DNA of 64,000 nucleotides. Source: Symbiodinium natans (Eukaryota; Sar; Dinophyceae; Suessiales; Symbiodiniaceae). Made by a program: the position numbers and the translations under genes. The notes under the pieces were generated by a model. The model ran no database searches, was not told where the DNA came from, and worked only from the letters and a program-made list of their open reading frames with translations. The stretch is from assembly GCA_905221605.1 (NCBI GenBank), contig CAJNDS010002779.1:233177-297176 (forward strand). The letters are read 5' to 3'. This document shows, piece by piece, positions 39,565-50,700 of this stretch (the first letter of the stretch is position 1; each line of letters opens with the position of its first letter).

Positions 39565-39646
39565 AGGGGCGAATCTGGGTTCTCAAAATCGAAGGGAACT
39601 CGCACGAGAAGGACATCCTCACAAGGCACCATGAAAACCTCTTCCG
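39565..39646 (-). other. Candidate coding island, minus strand
   Basis: Reads EEVFMVPCEDVLLVRVPFDF without stops and with AG acceptor-like positions. It could be an extracellular exon of the cyclase, but a second minus frame is also open and no family is recognised. Confidence 0.3.
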
Positions 39647-39647
39647 G

Positions 39648-39890
39648 GGGCTTTAGGGCTCTTAGGGTTTAGGGCTAGGGTTTGGGGAGGCTTTAGGGTT
39701 TAGGGCTAGGGTTTAGGGGGGCTTTAGGGTTTGGGGCTAGGGTTTAGGGGGGCTTTTGGGTTTAGGGCTCTAAGGGTTTAGGGGGTCTTTTGGGTTTAGG
39801 GCTAGGGGTTTAGGGGGGCTTTAGGGTTTGGGGCTAGGGTTTAGGGGGGCTTTTGGGTTCAGGGCTCTTGGGCGTTCGGGGTTTTGGGGG
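39648..39890 (+). repeat. About 31-bp higher-order repeat of telomere-like units
   Basis: GGCTTTAGGGTTTAGGGCTA GGGTTTAGGGG recurs about six times with variation. Confidence 0.8.
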
Positions 39891-40204
39891 GGTTTGGGGG
39901 GGTTTAACAGGTTTAAGGGTCTTCTACCCGACTGTAGCTGCCCTTTGACCAAGACCGCGCCAACGTGGTTTTCTTTTGGTGACGTGGGCATTTTTTGGGT
40001 GGGGCCGCAGGCTGTGAGAGCGTTGGGGCTTTTGGGCTTCCGGGCCGAAACCCCAAACCCGAAAGCGCCCTAAACCTCTGAGCTCTAACCCCGAAAGCCT
40101 AATTATTGAGGCCTTTTGAGGATTCGGGGTTTTTGAACTTGTCCGGGATCTTCAACAGAGTCTTAGGGTTTAGGGCTTGGGGTTGGGGCCTCGGGGGGTT
40201 TAGG

Positions 40205-40392
40205 GTTTAAGGCTTCGGGCTTGGGGGCGTTTAGGGTTTAGGGTTTAGGGTTTAGTGCTTAGGGTTTAGGGTTTAGGGTTTTTGGGGTTTGGGGTTTAGG
40301 GTTTAGGGTTTAGGGTTTAGGGTTTAGGGTTTAGGGTTTAGGGTTTAGGGTTTAGGGTTTAGGGTTTAGGGTTTAGGGTTTAGGGTTTTAGG
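40205..40392 (+). repeat. TTTAGGG array
   Basis: About 25 heptamers, 145 bp left of the retrotransposon insertion. Confidence 0.95.
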
Positions 40393-40530
40393 GCGGCAAA
40401 GGGTTTTAAAATTTTGGGGGGTGTAGGGCTTCAGGTCTTGGGGGGGGTATCGGGTTTGGGGCGCAGGGGCCGAAGTGCTAGAGGCTCGCCGCCTTGGGGT
40501 TTCTGGGCTCCAGCGCTTGCCCACGGCTTT

Positions 40531-40535
40531 AAGGG
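40531..40535. repeat. Target-site duplication, left copy (AAGGG)
   Basis: AAGGG directly precedes the left LTR and matches AAGGG at 55,407-55,411 after the right LTR. Five bp is the usual copia duplication length. Confidence 0.85.
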
Positions 40536-40642
40536 TATTGTTACCAGCAGACAGCCCCAATATTTAGGGAAACGTGCACACGCCTTTTTCTTGAGCCATG
40601 AGCGAACAATGGTGAGTAATGAAATGTCTTTCAGTAACAACA
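40536..40642 (-). repeat. 3' LTR (107 bp)
   Basis: On the coding strand it begins TGTTGTTACTGAAAGAC and ends GGTAACAATA, with short inverted termini TTGTTAC/GTAACAA. Identical base for base to the 5' LTR. It is very short for a copia LTR and contains CATGGCTCAAG, which overlaps 9 bases with the end of the dinoflagellate spliced leader. Confidence 0.93.
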
Positions 40643-40652
40643 CCCCCCGCGC
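40643..40652 (-). promoter_or_regulatory. Polypurine tract
   Basis: On the coding strand GCGCGGGGGG immediately precedes the 3' LTR, the position at which plus-strand DNA synthesis is primed in LTR elements. Confidence 0.7.
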
Positions 40653-41024
40653 AACTTAGTGCAACGTAAGAGGCGTCAAAAGTTGAGGAAAGACAAGCAA
40701 TGTTCGCTACAGTCGTACCTAGTACGCAAAACGACTGCATCTTGAGGAAATTTCACCTCACATAACCAGCTGAAAATAAATCCAGCCCGTCAGGGAGGTG
40801 CTCTTCACCTGTTACCCTGAGGAGAGAAACTGACTACAACTGCTACTGTGTAGCCAGCTCGTCAAAGCGGCGAAGGAGATGCAGTGTGGCACACGGGCAC
40901 ACACACGTAGGCTGACGGAATCAGAAATGCAAAGAACGAAAACAATCTGCTCAAAAAGGCTGGGTCGGCGAATCCGACCCGTCAGGGTGGAATGTGCAAC
41001 CCTGACCATGCCCCCTTTTAGGCC
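40653..41024 (-). other. 3' untranslated region of the retrotransposon
   Basis: About 370 bp between the last stop codon and the polypurine tract, unique sequence with no ORF of note. Confidence 0.7.
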
Positions 41025-43445
41025 TTAGTACCGCCTCTCTTGCACACCAGTGTGTGGATTCATGACGTGGTGTTTCCATCCTCTGAGATACCACAACACG
41101 TGGTCGTAGTCGTAGACGACGATCCCCCCCGGGTTTCCCCAAGCAGGAAGGGCGTTCACCACTTCTTCTTCCGACACCCAGTGCGCGTCCCGGGCTTTGA
41201 GCATGGCCCAGTAGTACCCGTCAAGAAGGGTCCAGGTGCTCGAGCGCGTCCGCGTCGGGTCGATGAGATCACCATCATGGTCGAAAGGGTAGTGCTCTGG
41301 AAGGTCAGCAAAGAGCTCCTGGAGAATGTTGAGCCTTTTCCCAATCTCGACATCGACTCGGCTGCGCCTCTCAGCCAACCATTCTCCTTCCGTCATGCTT
41401 GGTCCAGTGGGATCCACGCGTCTGCGGGATGTGCGCACCTCTCCAGGGGAACCTGGGCGTCGCACTGGCGGAGGCCGCGGGGTCGACGCCCTGCGCTGTG
41501 GCGGTGGCCTCTCAGGCATTGCTGAGCTGAGACCTGGAGATCTGCCCCTCGAAGTAGTTCTCGACGGCGTGCGCTCCCTCGCTCCCATAGAAGGCCCATA
41601 CTTTGCTGTCGGTGGGCGGTAGCCTTCAGCTTCCGCTGGGCGACGGGCCGGCGCTGAGCTTCTGCGATCAGCTGTGGGAGGAGGAGGAGGTCGCATCATT
41701 CCGAGTGAGGACGCTCTCGTGGGACGAATCCACTCCGGCTCGACACGGTTGGAGTGCAGATACCGCTGGTAAAACCTGGTATCGCGGAGCAGCTCATTCA
41801 ATTGGGTCTGACCGAGGCAAGCAAACCCGTCAGGGATGCGGAGAGATCGAGCCAAGTCCACGTGGCGTGGTGCAGGATCCTGACGGCTTCCGCTCAGGGG
41901 AAGTTGATCCTGGAAGAAACGGCTGATCTCCGCCATCACTTCTGAGACGGTGCCTTCCCTTGGTGTGAACAAGTCACCATCGTAAGAGAGAATCGTGAAA
42001 GGTCTCTGTCGCCCTTCCGGGGACTGCTGGGTGGCGTAAATGATCATGGATATCTCGTCAATGAGATAGAGCCTTGACTGGAAGGCCACAAAGAAAGCTT
42101 CATCCAATGAGACTCGGTCGTCTCCCGGACGATAGGCGATTGAGACTCTGGCGTCAGCCCGGTGAGTGCCAGCGAATGCTCTCCTCTCGTTGGCATCAGC
42201 CCCGGGTGCTGGATTGTGCAAATGGGCGAACAAGTCCAGCTGGGCCAATGAAGTGATACCCATACCACGGGACGCAAAATTGTAGGCGTCGAGGGGATTG
42301 GTGAGAGCGTCAGCGATCGACTGGCCTCCCCTCTTCATTGCCGATTTTCTCATGCTCACACACTTGCTGCGCACTGCTGCGGGGAGACTTTGATCTTGTG
42401 CTTCGCGCGCTCCTCGCTCTGCGCGGTGCCGGTTCATGGCCAACCCCGGCCGGGGGGCGATCGACATGATGTCGATGTTCCGTCCCTTCCGGGAGGACTC
42501 CAGGCGTCGTTTGCTGGGTTCAGCAACATGTGCCATGTCACTCTCAGCCGCGATTCTGGAGCCGCAGAACTGGCACTCAATCATTCCATCGATGTAATGT
42601 TTACGGCAACTGGTGCAGTAAAACCAGGGAAAGGAAACAAGTTCCTGGACGATGAAATGGTCGAGCTCGGAGCGGTACTTTCGATCCACTCGGATGCCCT
42701 TTGCGGAGAACCACACCTTGAGCGTGGAACCCCACTTGGCTTCCGCCAGTGGCTCGGGCCGCGGTGCGTTGTCGGCGAACTTGAGGTCCTCGAGCCTGAT
42801 GATCTCATCTTCAACCGTGAGGTTCTCTTCATGGGCGATTTGGTACGGCCTTGTCATGTCAGTGATGTAGTGCCGGTACTCATGGAAGTTGAGCCTGGTC
42901 TGGAGGCTTTCGAGATAGTCAAGGTAGCAACCCTCCTCCGACCAATCGTCCAAATGGCCCTGCTCGAAGATTGGACGAGGCTCCCGCCCGTCGTGAACAT
43001 CCTTGCACGCATTGTGCAGTCGGACGCGGAGCAACTCGTACACACGGTTGTGCCAGATGGGAACCTGGGAGTGGCGATCATAGCAGTAAACAATGTACCT
43101 GTTGGAAATCCAGTCAGGTGTCTGAATTGCATCTGCTTTGGATCTAAAGATCCGCACGCCCTCCAGGGCTGCGAGTTGCAGGTCGATGACAGATTCAATG
43201 TCAGCATCTTCACGAACGCCTGCATGATTCTCCCTCTGCCACGCCGGTACGGGGGACATCATCACGAAGTAACGGCTGGCACTTCCATCTGCAGCAACCC
43301 CTCCCGGGATGAGACCATCTCGAACAATGGAGTGCATATAGCAACGAAACGTGCCGTGGTAAGCCAATTTTGGCATGCCTTCAAGGCCTCGCTGGTGTAA
43401 CCAGTGGTTCCCACCCTGGGCCTGTTTGCCAAGTTGGGTTGCCAA
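41025..43445 (-). CDS. Retrotransposon 3' ORF: C-terminal half of KptA/Tpt1-like domain, zinc ribbon, unknown tail
   Basis: The frame is open from about 43,530; the apparent first codon at 43,445 is TTG and not a real start. Residues 30-32 (from 43,445) are HGT and R58 with FVMMSP follow, matching the HGT...I...GL....R..H.SP core of RNA 2'-phosphotransferases (Tpt1/KptA). A zinc ribbon CTSC...CQFC lies at 277-294. The rest is P/R-rich then a W-rich tail ending at the stop at 41,025. It lies in the -1 frame relative to the ORF at 43,262-44,635, which encodes the N-terminal half. Best read as one polyprotein separated by a frameshift. Confidence 0.75.
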   Translation of the reverse strand: MATQLGKQAQGGNHWLHQRGLEGMPKLAYHGTFRCYMHSIVRDGLIPGGVAADGSASRYFVMMSPVPAWQRENHAGVREDADIESVIDLQLAALEGVRIFRSKADAIQTPDWISNRYIVYCYDRHSQVPIWHNRVYELLRVRLHNACKDVHDGREPRPIFEQGHLDDWSEEGCYLDYLESLQTRLNFHEYRHYITDMTRPYQIAHEENLTVEDEIIRLEDLKFADNAPRPEPLAEAKWGSTLKVWFSAKGIRVDRKYRSELDHFIVQELVSFPWFYCTSCRKHYIDGMIECQFCGSRIAAESDMAHVAEPSKRRLESSRKGRNIDIMSIAPRPGLAMNRHRAERGAREAQDQSLPAAVRSKCVSMRKSAMKRGGQSIADALTNPLDAYNFASRGMGITSLAQLDLFAHLHNPAPGADANERRAFAGTHRADARVSIAYRPGDDRVSLDEAFFVAFQSRLYLIDEISMIIYATQQSPEGRQRPFTILSYDGDLFTPREGTVSEVMAEISRFFQDQLPLSGSRQDPAPRHVDLARSLRIPDGFACLGQTQLNELLRDTRFYQRYLHSNRVEPEWIRPTRASSLGMMRPPPPPTADRRSSAPARRPAEAEGYRPPTAKYGPSMGARERTPSRTTSRGRSPGLSSAMPERPPPQRRASTPRPPPVRRPGSPGEVRTSRRRVDPTGPSMTEGEWLAERRSRVDVEIGKRLNILQELFADLPEHYPFDHDGDLIDPTRTRSSTWTLLDGYYWAMLKARDAHWVSEEEVVNALPAWGNPGGIVVYDYDHVLWYLRGWKHHVMNPHTGVQERRY

Positions 43446-44635
43446 AGAGGGGACAGATGGTACGAGTGAGTGTTCAGTGCCATCACGTCCGTCTCTTCCG
43501 AGAGGAGTATGCCGTCGTGCCCCTGAATCGCTCTAAAGGCACGCAGCTGGACCTCCCTGTCGGGTTTAATGACAACCTTGACTTCGAACCGCACTTTGTC
43601 GTGAGTGGATTTGAGGACGTCCACCACGTGCTCCACACGAAGGCCTCTCCACATCATTCCCAACTTCTCGAAAAATTCGGACCATTCAATAGAATTGTCC
43701 CTGGCTGAGATGTGGACCGCCATTTCTGGCGCTCGCCGATTGGCGAATCCCCGGGCGAGAAAGGACATCTTCTTCGACAAGCAGACCCGGGCGTTCTCCG
43801 TGAGGTAATCATCCGGCAAATCAGGGAGCTGATCAGCGGTAACCCAACGCGGCAGCGTGGGAGGCCTCGGCTTTGCCTTGGGGACAAGGGGTGCCTGTGC
43901 AACGGCCTCGCTCGGCTGAGGGGCGTCGGGGTCACTGATGACGACCACGGGAGAAGGGGGCGCGACCACCTCAGCTTTCTTCAAAGAGTAGGTGTCGGCA
44001 TTCTCATAGGGATCATCATCCTGCTCCACGAATTGGCTAAGGAGGGTAATTTCCTCTTCAGCCGCGACCGCGGTGAGTTCTTCCTGCGTGATACCCTCTG
44101 CCGCTTGGTTGGCCATGACAAGGTGTTCCTCAGCGACAACATTGATCGGGTCGCTGTCTTCAATCGCGAGGACACAACCTGCGCCGGGCCTGGTGTCATT
44201 CCTGGCAAAGTCGAACTCAGTGATGGGCTGCGGATTGCAGCTCTGAGCCGAGTCATCGTTGACGACTTCGTACTCCGCCTCCGCCAGGAGTGGGCCGGCC
44301 AACACAATCTCCTCTTCTGCCTCCCTCGCCAGAGGTGGGTCCGGTGAATCAACAATCTTGGAAAGGATTCTCCCGGACGCAGGGGGCACGGTGAGGAACG
44401 GTTCGGGCTTGTTCAACACAAAGTGTGCATGAAAAACGGCCTCTTTTTGGTTTGCGATGAGTTGCTGTTCAACAGCGAGAAGGCGGTAATCTGTGAGAAT
44501 GCCGCGGAGCATCGCCGCGTGCCACCTAAGGGTGCTCTGCAGATTTTGATCCGACGCGTCAGCGTGGAAGCCATCAGGCCTGCTGGTCTGCTCGTAGAGC
44601 TCCACAGGATCAATGATGGTGCATCCTCCGCTCAT
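43262..44635 (-). CDS. Retrotransposon ORF: end of SGNH domain, acidic linker, N-terminal half of KptA/Tpt1-like domain
   Basis: In the same frame as the main polyprotein and separated from it by two TGA codons (44,768 and near 44,647). D21 and H24 (PDGFHAD) supply the D..H block that ends SGNH hydrolases. Residues about 60-270 are acidic and P-rich. Residues about 283-375 (LSKKMSFLARG ... RFE ... RAIQGH at 368-373) match the N-terminal half of Tpt1/KptA, ending in the catalytic R..QGH. The C-terminal half follows in the -1 frame; the shift must lie between about 43,519 and 43,362. Confidence 0.75.
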   Translation of the reverse strand: MSGGCTIIDPVELYEQTSRPDGFHADASDQNLQSTLRWHAAMLRGILTDYRLLAVEQQLIANQKEAVFHAHFVLNKPEPFLTVPPASGRILSKIVDSPDPPLAREAEEEIVLAGPLLAEAEYEVVNDDSAQSCNPQPITEFDFARNDTRPGAGCVLAIEDSDPINVVAEEHLVMANQAAEGITQEELTAVAAEEEITLLSQFVEQDDDPYENADTYSLKKAEVVAPPSPVVVISDPDAPQPSEAVAQAPLVPKAKPRPPTLPRWVTADQLPDLPDDYLTENARVCLSKKMSFLARGFANRRAPEMAVHISARDNSIEWSEFFEKLGMMWRGLRVEHVVDVLKSTHDKVRFEVKVVIKPDREVQLRAFRAIQGHDGILLSEETDVMALNTHSYHLSPLWQPNLANRPRVGTTGYTSEALKACQNWLTTARFVAICTPLFEMVSSREGLLQMEVPAVTS

Positions 44636-44767
44636 CAGATCTCAGGCGTGATTCTTCATGCACCTGTCATAGAGCTCCCCGACCGGGAAGAAACAGGAGC
44701 GATGGCTGCCCATCAAGAAAGACACACCCGAGACGTCAGTCCGGTGGAGGAGCTTGCACGCTCTCTC

Positions 44768-47700
44768 TCACGCCCGATCAACACGAAGTTTCTGCTTTGC
44801 AGGCCAAGTGTCAATCTGCTCGAGCTCCTCGGCTGTTCGTTTTGTGAACTTGCTCTGAAGATGCCAAGTGTAGCCATGATAGCCGTGTTGGCCCCATACA
44901 TCGTTTCCTGACCATCCAAAAATGATGTGAGTAGCCGCCCCTTCCGGGTGGTGATCCCTCGCCTCGTTAAGGTGCTTGAGCGCCTCATCGATGAGCTGGT
45001 CGAGGTGATACCCCCACTTCATTGAGTAGATTAGGCTCTCCACTTCTGGACTGTTCCTGAAAACGTCTTGCATGAGCGGCTCAATGGTCATACGGCGCGT
45101 AGGCTTCCGCCCCGTGTAATGGCACAACGCAAGGGAAGAGTCTCCGACGATCAAGAACCGTCGCCTCTCTTCCGGAGGGAGCGAAATGCGCTGAAGGGCA
45201 GGAGTAAAGAGCTTCTCGACAAGACTCGAAGTCTTCGCAAAGTACTGGAAGTCGGAAGCGCCTACGCTAAGATTGGCAATCCTGCGGCAAATGTCATAGT
45301 GCTTAGTGGAATCGATTGCACCGCCCGCCTTCGGTCCAAACGCCAGGGTGGCCAGATCCTGAGCATGTCGGTAAAGGATCTGTATCCAACCCCCCAGGGT
45401 GGAGTCACGAAGCACGGAGGCATCAATCTCAGTCTCCGAAAACACACGGACACCGTGCTTGCGATAGAATCGCTCGTAAAGCACCGTCCAATGGGACGAC
45501 GGGTCCTCTTCACGCAGCTCCCGCCAGCGGTAGATGGGAATTGCGCCGAGAAATAAGTCGTCGTCGGCATCATCATCCTGTGGCTCAACCACAGCTTCCG
45601 CCAGGTCACTGAAACTTGGTGGAAGAAGAATGCCAGCCATGGCGTCAGCCAGGCGGTCGGGGTCCACTAGCGCTTGCTTGAACTCCGCGACACGCTGCTG
45701 GCGTTCCTCGTCAGTCAGAAACTCGGTCATGGTCGGCGAGGTGATGATGGCCGGACACGCTGGGACTACAGGGAAGCTTGATCTAGCCGCTGCAGAGGAG
45801 TTCACTTCCTTAAAGGCTTTGTGAATAGCTCGTGCAAGAGGTTTACTGTAATTTTCTGATTCCTTCAGGCATTTAGCATGCTCGTGGCTACGAGTGCACT
45901 TCTTGTCGTTGAGACGATGGTACACTGTTTGAAGGGTAGTGGCAACACACCACGGCTTTTTCACGGGAATACCCTTCTTGTTATGCAATCCGAACCTGCA
46001 ACCATCAAATTTGGCATAGACAAACGGATGCCTATCAAGCCACTTCCTCACATTGTCCCATCCCCAATACTCACAGTCCCTTGGCCATTCAACACAGTAG
46101 TCAACGGACGCCTTATCAAGGCCCTGAGAGAGATCAACGAATGATGCCCACAACTTCTTGAACTTTCTTCTGGCATCAAGTACAGCCTCTCTATTTTTGG
46201 GAACCTTGAGGTTGATTCTAGTCCACTGACTGCCACCAGTGCAAGGCAAGCTAACCCATGTCAGAACACGAGCGCCAGCTCGGTGGTGTTCTTTGGCAAT
46301 GTCGATGATGGCTCTACGGGTATCTGGTGAGTTAAGGTCCATGCTTTCGGTGACTCTAACTACCTTACATTCGGGAAACTCATGATGAGCTATTTCCCCA
46401 ATGATGGAGTCATCACTACAGCAAACCTCAATGATGACCCGCTTTGTTTTGCTGTCGGGCCTCGAGTCGCTCGCAACGGCGGGCGGCGGAACGCTGGCCG
46501 GAGTAGCCTTACGGCTCTCGAGCTTCCGCTGAGTGATTCCCATCAATAGCAAGGCATTTCGCCACTTTTCAGCATTGGTAAAGGGTTTAGTAAGGATGTC
46601 AGCAGCTTGAAGATTGGTGTTGATGTAAGCAAGGTCATAATGCTTCCTACGAAACTGCTCTGCGATCCATCCTAAATTGATTCTTTGAGTCTTGTCAGAA
46701 CGACGGAAGGCTGGGGATTTTCCAGACTCTAGGATGCGGATGGTGGCCTGATTATCCTCTAGGACAACTGGCTGAATCGAATGAGGCACAGACATTATTA
46801 GTCCGAAGTCGCATGGTTTCCTAGTGACTCCAACCTCGGTATCGACACCACCCCCCGAACCCCTTATGCCCTCGGCTTCCCTCTGAAGGATGGCCTCCGC
46901 TTCCGCGTGGCGGCGGTATTCTGCGGCGGACCTTCTATACACGAGAATGCCATACTCGAAGTCATCTGGAGGCAGAGTACGTTCGTCTTCATCTAATTCT
47001 TCCCAAGCAACCGCCCTTTGATGCAAAGTCCACTTCCCCTTTTGGAGCAACCAAAGATCCCTGATAGGATGGCTAGTCAGCTCAACGGGAAAGGGTAAAG
47101 AGCTACTTTTGCCAAAAATCTCCACAATCCTTCCGTCTGCAAGGAGATGACGCCCTGTCTTGTTGATGGCCGAGATTCCCTGGAAAGGATAAGATTTGGG
47201 TTTGAAGTCATGCTTTGCAACATCGCTACGAAGAGGCTTGGGAGCTGTATCCCCCCCCGCATTCAGGAGCACGCTCCATAGTGCAGATGAAGGAAGACCC
47301 AAGGCTCGCAGAGTAACATTCGCACACACAACTTCTGCTTCAGTGGAACTAAGCGCGGTGCTAGTTTGCTTCTTGCTAAAAGCAGACAAGGGAAAGTAGG
47401 TGTTGGGTCCTACCAACGCGAGGAAACCTCCTGAAGTGCTTTGGTTGTCATGTTCGCCTGCGTGATCAGAATCAGCGAACAGCCAGAGCTTACACTTATC
47501 AAGGGAGTCTCCTATAAAGCAGGTCATACGATGGTCAAGAGTGGACGCAACGTAACACATGAGTCTGTGCAATGCCTTGTCGCAGTCAGCAGACCACTTA
47601 GTGACCCGGCTAGCTAAACCCTGGACAGCCCGCAACAAGTCGTAACGAGCCATTCTTGCTGCAAACAGCAACTTCATGAGCACACGACTCGCAATAGGAG

Positions 47701-50700
47701 CAAGCTTGCCTTTGGGTTCAGCCTCCGCGTCAGTGGGGCGAGCGATTTTGTCATCATAGAAGGGCGTAGATACCTTTTTAAGGTTATGCCACTCGGGACC
47801 AGTGAGTTCTTTGTAGCGGTCGATGGCCTGCTGCAAAAAGGAACTCATGTCATAAACAACTTGTCTGGTCTTAGCATACATACAACCCTGATGATCGCTC
47901 AACTGATTGACATCGTAGAAAGCGTGTTTGCGGGCTGCTTTCTTGGCATTGAGTTTGTCTCTAATCTTTTTCACGGCTGCCATTGCGGAACGCTCGGTGT
48001 GACCGTTGGCGGCAAGATAGGTAGCACCTGTCCATAATTGATCACGTTTGTGCTTAGCACCCCCCGTGTCCCAGAGCTCGTCTGGCGCGGCCTCAGAACC
48101 TAGAGGGCGCATCAATGTGAGTCTGTGCGGACTCAGGTCAAGTGCGACGGCTTCCGCCGCGCGAGGCTTGAACAACGCCTTGCGGGGCTGAACGTGATGT
48201 CGGACAACCATCCCTTCTTCAGGGTAGTATTCGGTGAAATCTTCTTTGGCTGCGGCAGTGGCAGGTTTGGCAGCGGGGTCAGGAAGGGATTTGTCAAAGA
48301 CATGCGCAAAAGGATGATCGGCTTTTCCAAGCGATGAAGACTGAGACAAGTGCTCACATCCCAGATATCTTCCGATGGGAGGAGGTGTGTCCATGTCGAT
48401 GCGAGAACCGATGAGTTCCCAACCCTTGGCTAGGTTCTCTTTTGGTCCGGCCATCTTAAAATCATCTACATACACGGCTAACAAAAGCTTCAATGTGGGA
48501 TGATAAAAGACAGATGGCCATGCAGCGGGAAACACGAGCTCAAAACCAACCTCTCGTAAGCGCTTTTCGCAATGTTGTTCCCAGAAGCCCCCGCTGTCTG
48601 GGTGCCCGTAAAGAGCCAATCTGAGGCGGACGACTGGGTCCCTAAACTTGCCGACCCATTCCTTAGGCCAACGCTCACGTGGGAGCCTGACCCAAGTGTC
48701 AGCGCCTTTCAGAGTCGTTTGCGTGTACGCCTGTTTACCATCCCCCTGTTCCACATCGTGGCCGGGGGCATGGCCATAGGCGTCGAGAACCTTACCCGCT
48801 TCCATGGTGGCGGGACTAGAGCCCAGCTCACTAAAGAGAGCGGTGTCATTGTTCTCGTCCTTCACGTTGTTACCCTGAAAGACGGTCCTACCCTTGAACT
48901 TCCGTAAGGGATTCCCTTTAGGAAGCTCACTGCCCTTTTCCACGCAGATTTCAAAGATCTTGCCAACGTGAGCCTTCTTTCCTCTTTTGGCTGCCTCTTT
49001 AGAGACGTCTTCCCATTCACGAACAGATGACATGTCCCAGGCTTTCTTCTTCATCAACTTTTCCCATTCAACGTCAAGAGAAGCTTGGGCCTGAGGATCA
49101 GCTAACAGCTCTTTTCTTCCTACTGGCCTGGCAACCATAGCCATAGCTTCCTGAACTTGCTCGGCAGTGAGAGCGCGGGAAACAGGGATCTTGTCCCTAT
49201 GTTGATGATTGGACATGGGAACTGTAGGCATACATGGGAAATCTTTAACAGCTTCTTCCGAAGTGTGGGGCTTGGTAAGGATGTCGAACTCAGTACGACC
49301 AACCCATTTGAAGCTGAGCTTCTTGTTGCGCTTGCGTACATGACGCCATTCATCACAATCGGCTATGATGTCCGTACCTCCAATTGGCATGATTTTGGTC
49401 AATCTCTCTTTGCCAAGAGCGGAGATAGGAACAGGACAATCAGTGAGATCAGGGGAGAACAATTCACGTCTCGGAGAGTAGTGAAAGCGGATGAGCTTAT
49501 CCCCCCGAATTGTCCATTCATCTTTAACCGGATTAGCTACTGCAGAGGGCCTGGCGCTGCTACTTGACGAGGGAGTTTCTCGGGCTTCAAGATCTCTCAA
49601 AGCTTGCTCTCGAGCCTCATCATCAATGGCCTTCTCCTTCTGTGCTTTAGAGAGACGGACCCATAGATCGCTCGGAATGCTGTCCGGCTTTCTAGATCCT
49701 CTAGTCCCCCCGTACCGACGACCTAGTGTACCCCCCGAATCATAGTACTTCCCACCTTCCGGCAGAGGAATCTCCTTGCCGGTTTTGGGGTGAAGAATTT
49801 TAGGGGGCTCAACCTTCCGGTCGGCGTCAGAAGCTTCGGCGGCCTGTTCAGCGGAGAGCTCAGCGTCCTGATTGTGGAGTGACTCCGTTGCTGGGCGCTC
49901 AAGAGCGTCGGCCGCGAGACCTTGTTGCACACGTTCATACCTCTGTTTCATGGGAAAAGTGAAATCACCTTCAGGTACCTTGAACTGGTATGCTCTTATG
50001 GGCTTGATGCATTCATGGAAGTCCTGTCGATTCAACTCTTTCAGTGAAAGAACCAATACCTCATGCTTCCATTTCATGCCAGGCTGAAAATGATATCCCA
50101 CGAAAACACCTGGTTCGGCTGTTGGCTCGAACCTTTCACAATTCTTGCGCTTTTTCTTGGGTCCAACCCAATAGTCGATTCTGCAACCAAAGGGAATGAC
50201 CTTTCCCGGGAACTGACTCCCGAAACGCTTGAACCATGGTGTAAACTTCGCCCCATGGGGGTTACTTATATTTACAGCGGTACACGCATGCTCAAGAGCC
50301 TGTGGCCAGTACACATGCGAGAGCCCGGCCTGAAGCAAATTGCTCCTAGTACCCTCGGTGGTGGCGCGGACTGCGCGTTCTGCGATCGCGTTGGACTGAT
50401 GGATATACGCTTTGGATTGTTCATGTCTCCAACCTAAGAACTTGGCGGCAGAGATGAGTTCTTTCGCTTGATCGCTGTAGAATACCCCTATCTCGTCAGA
50501 GGAGGAAACGAAATGTTGCAATGCTGCAATGCACTCATCCTCTGACCTCAGTGCTGAAGGGTAGGCATACGTAAAAGAAGTTGCAACATCCTTCAGTACG
50601 AGGGCCAATCTGGATTCTTCTATAACCGTATCCCTATCACGGTACACGATGATGTGATCCGCAGTGATATGGTCTCCAAACGCCTTAGCTTCGACGCTGT

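Noticed and set aside
42390-43400. 336-residue plus-strand ORF opposite the retrotransposon
   Set aside because: Antisense shadow of the KptA-like and downstream coding frame; no recognisable family.
43712-44347. 211-residue plus-strand ORF
   Set aside because: Antisense of the acidic linker of the retrotransposon polyprotein.
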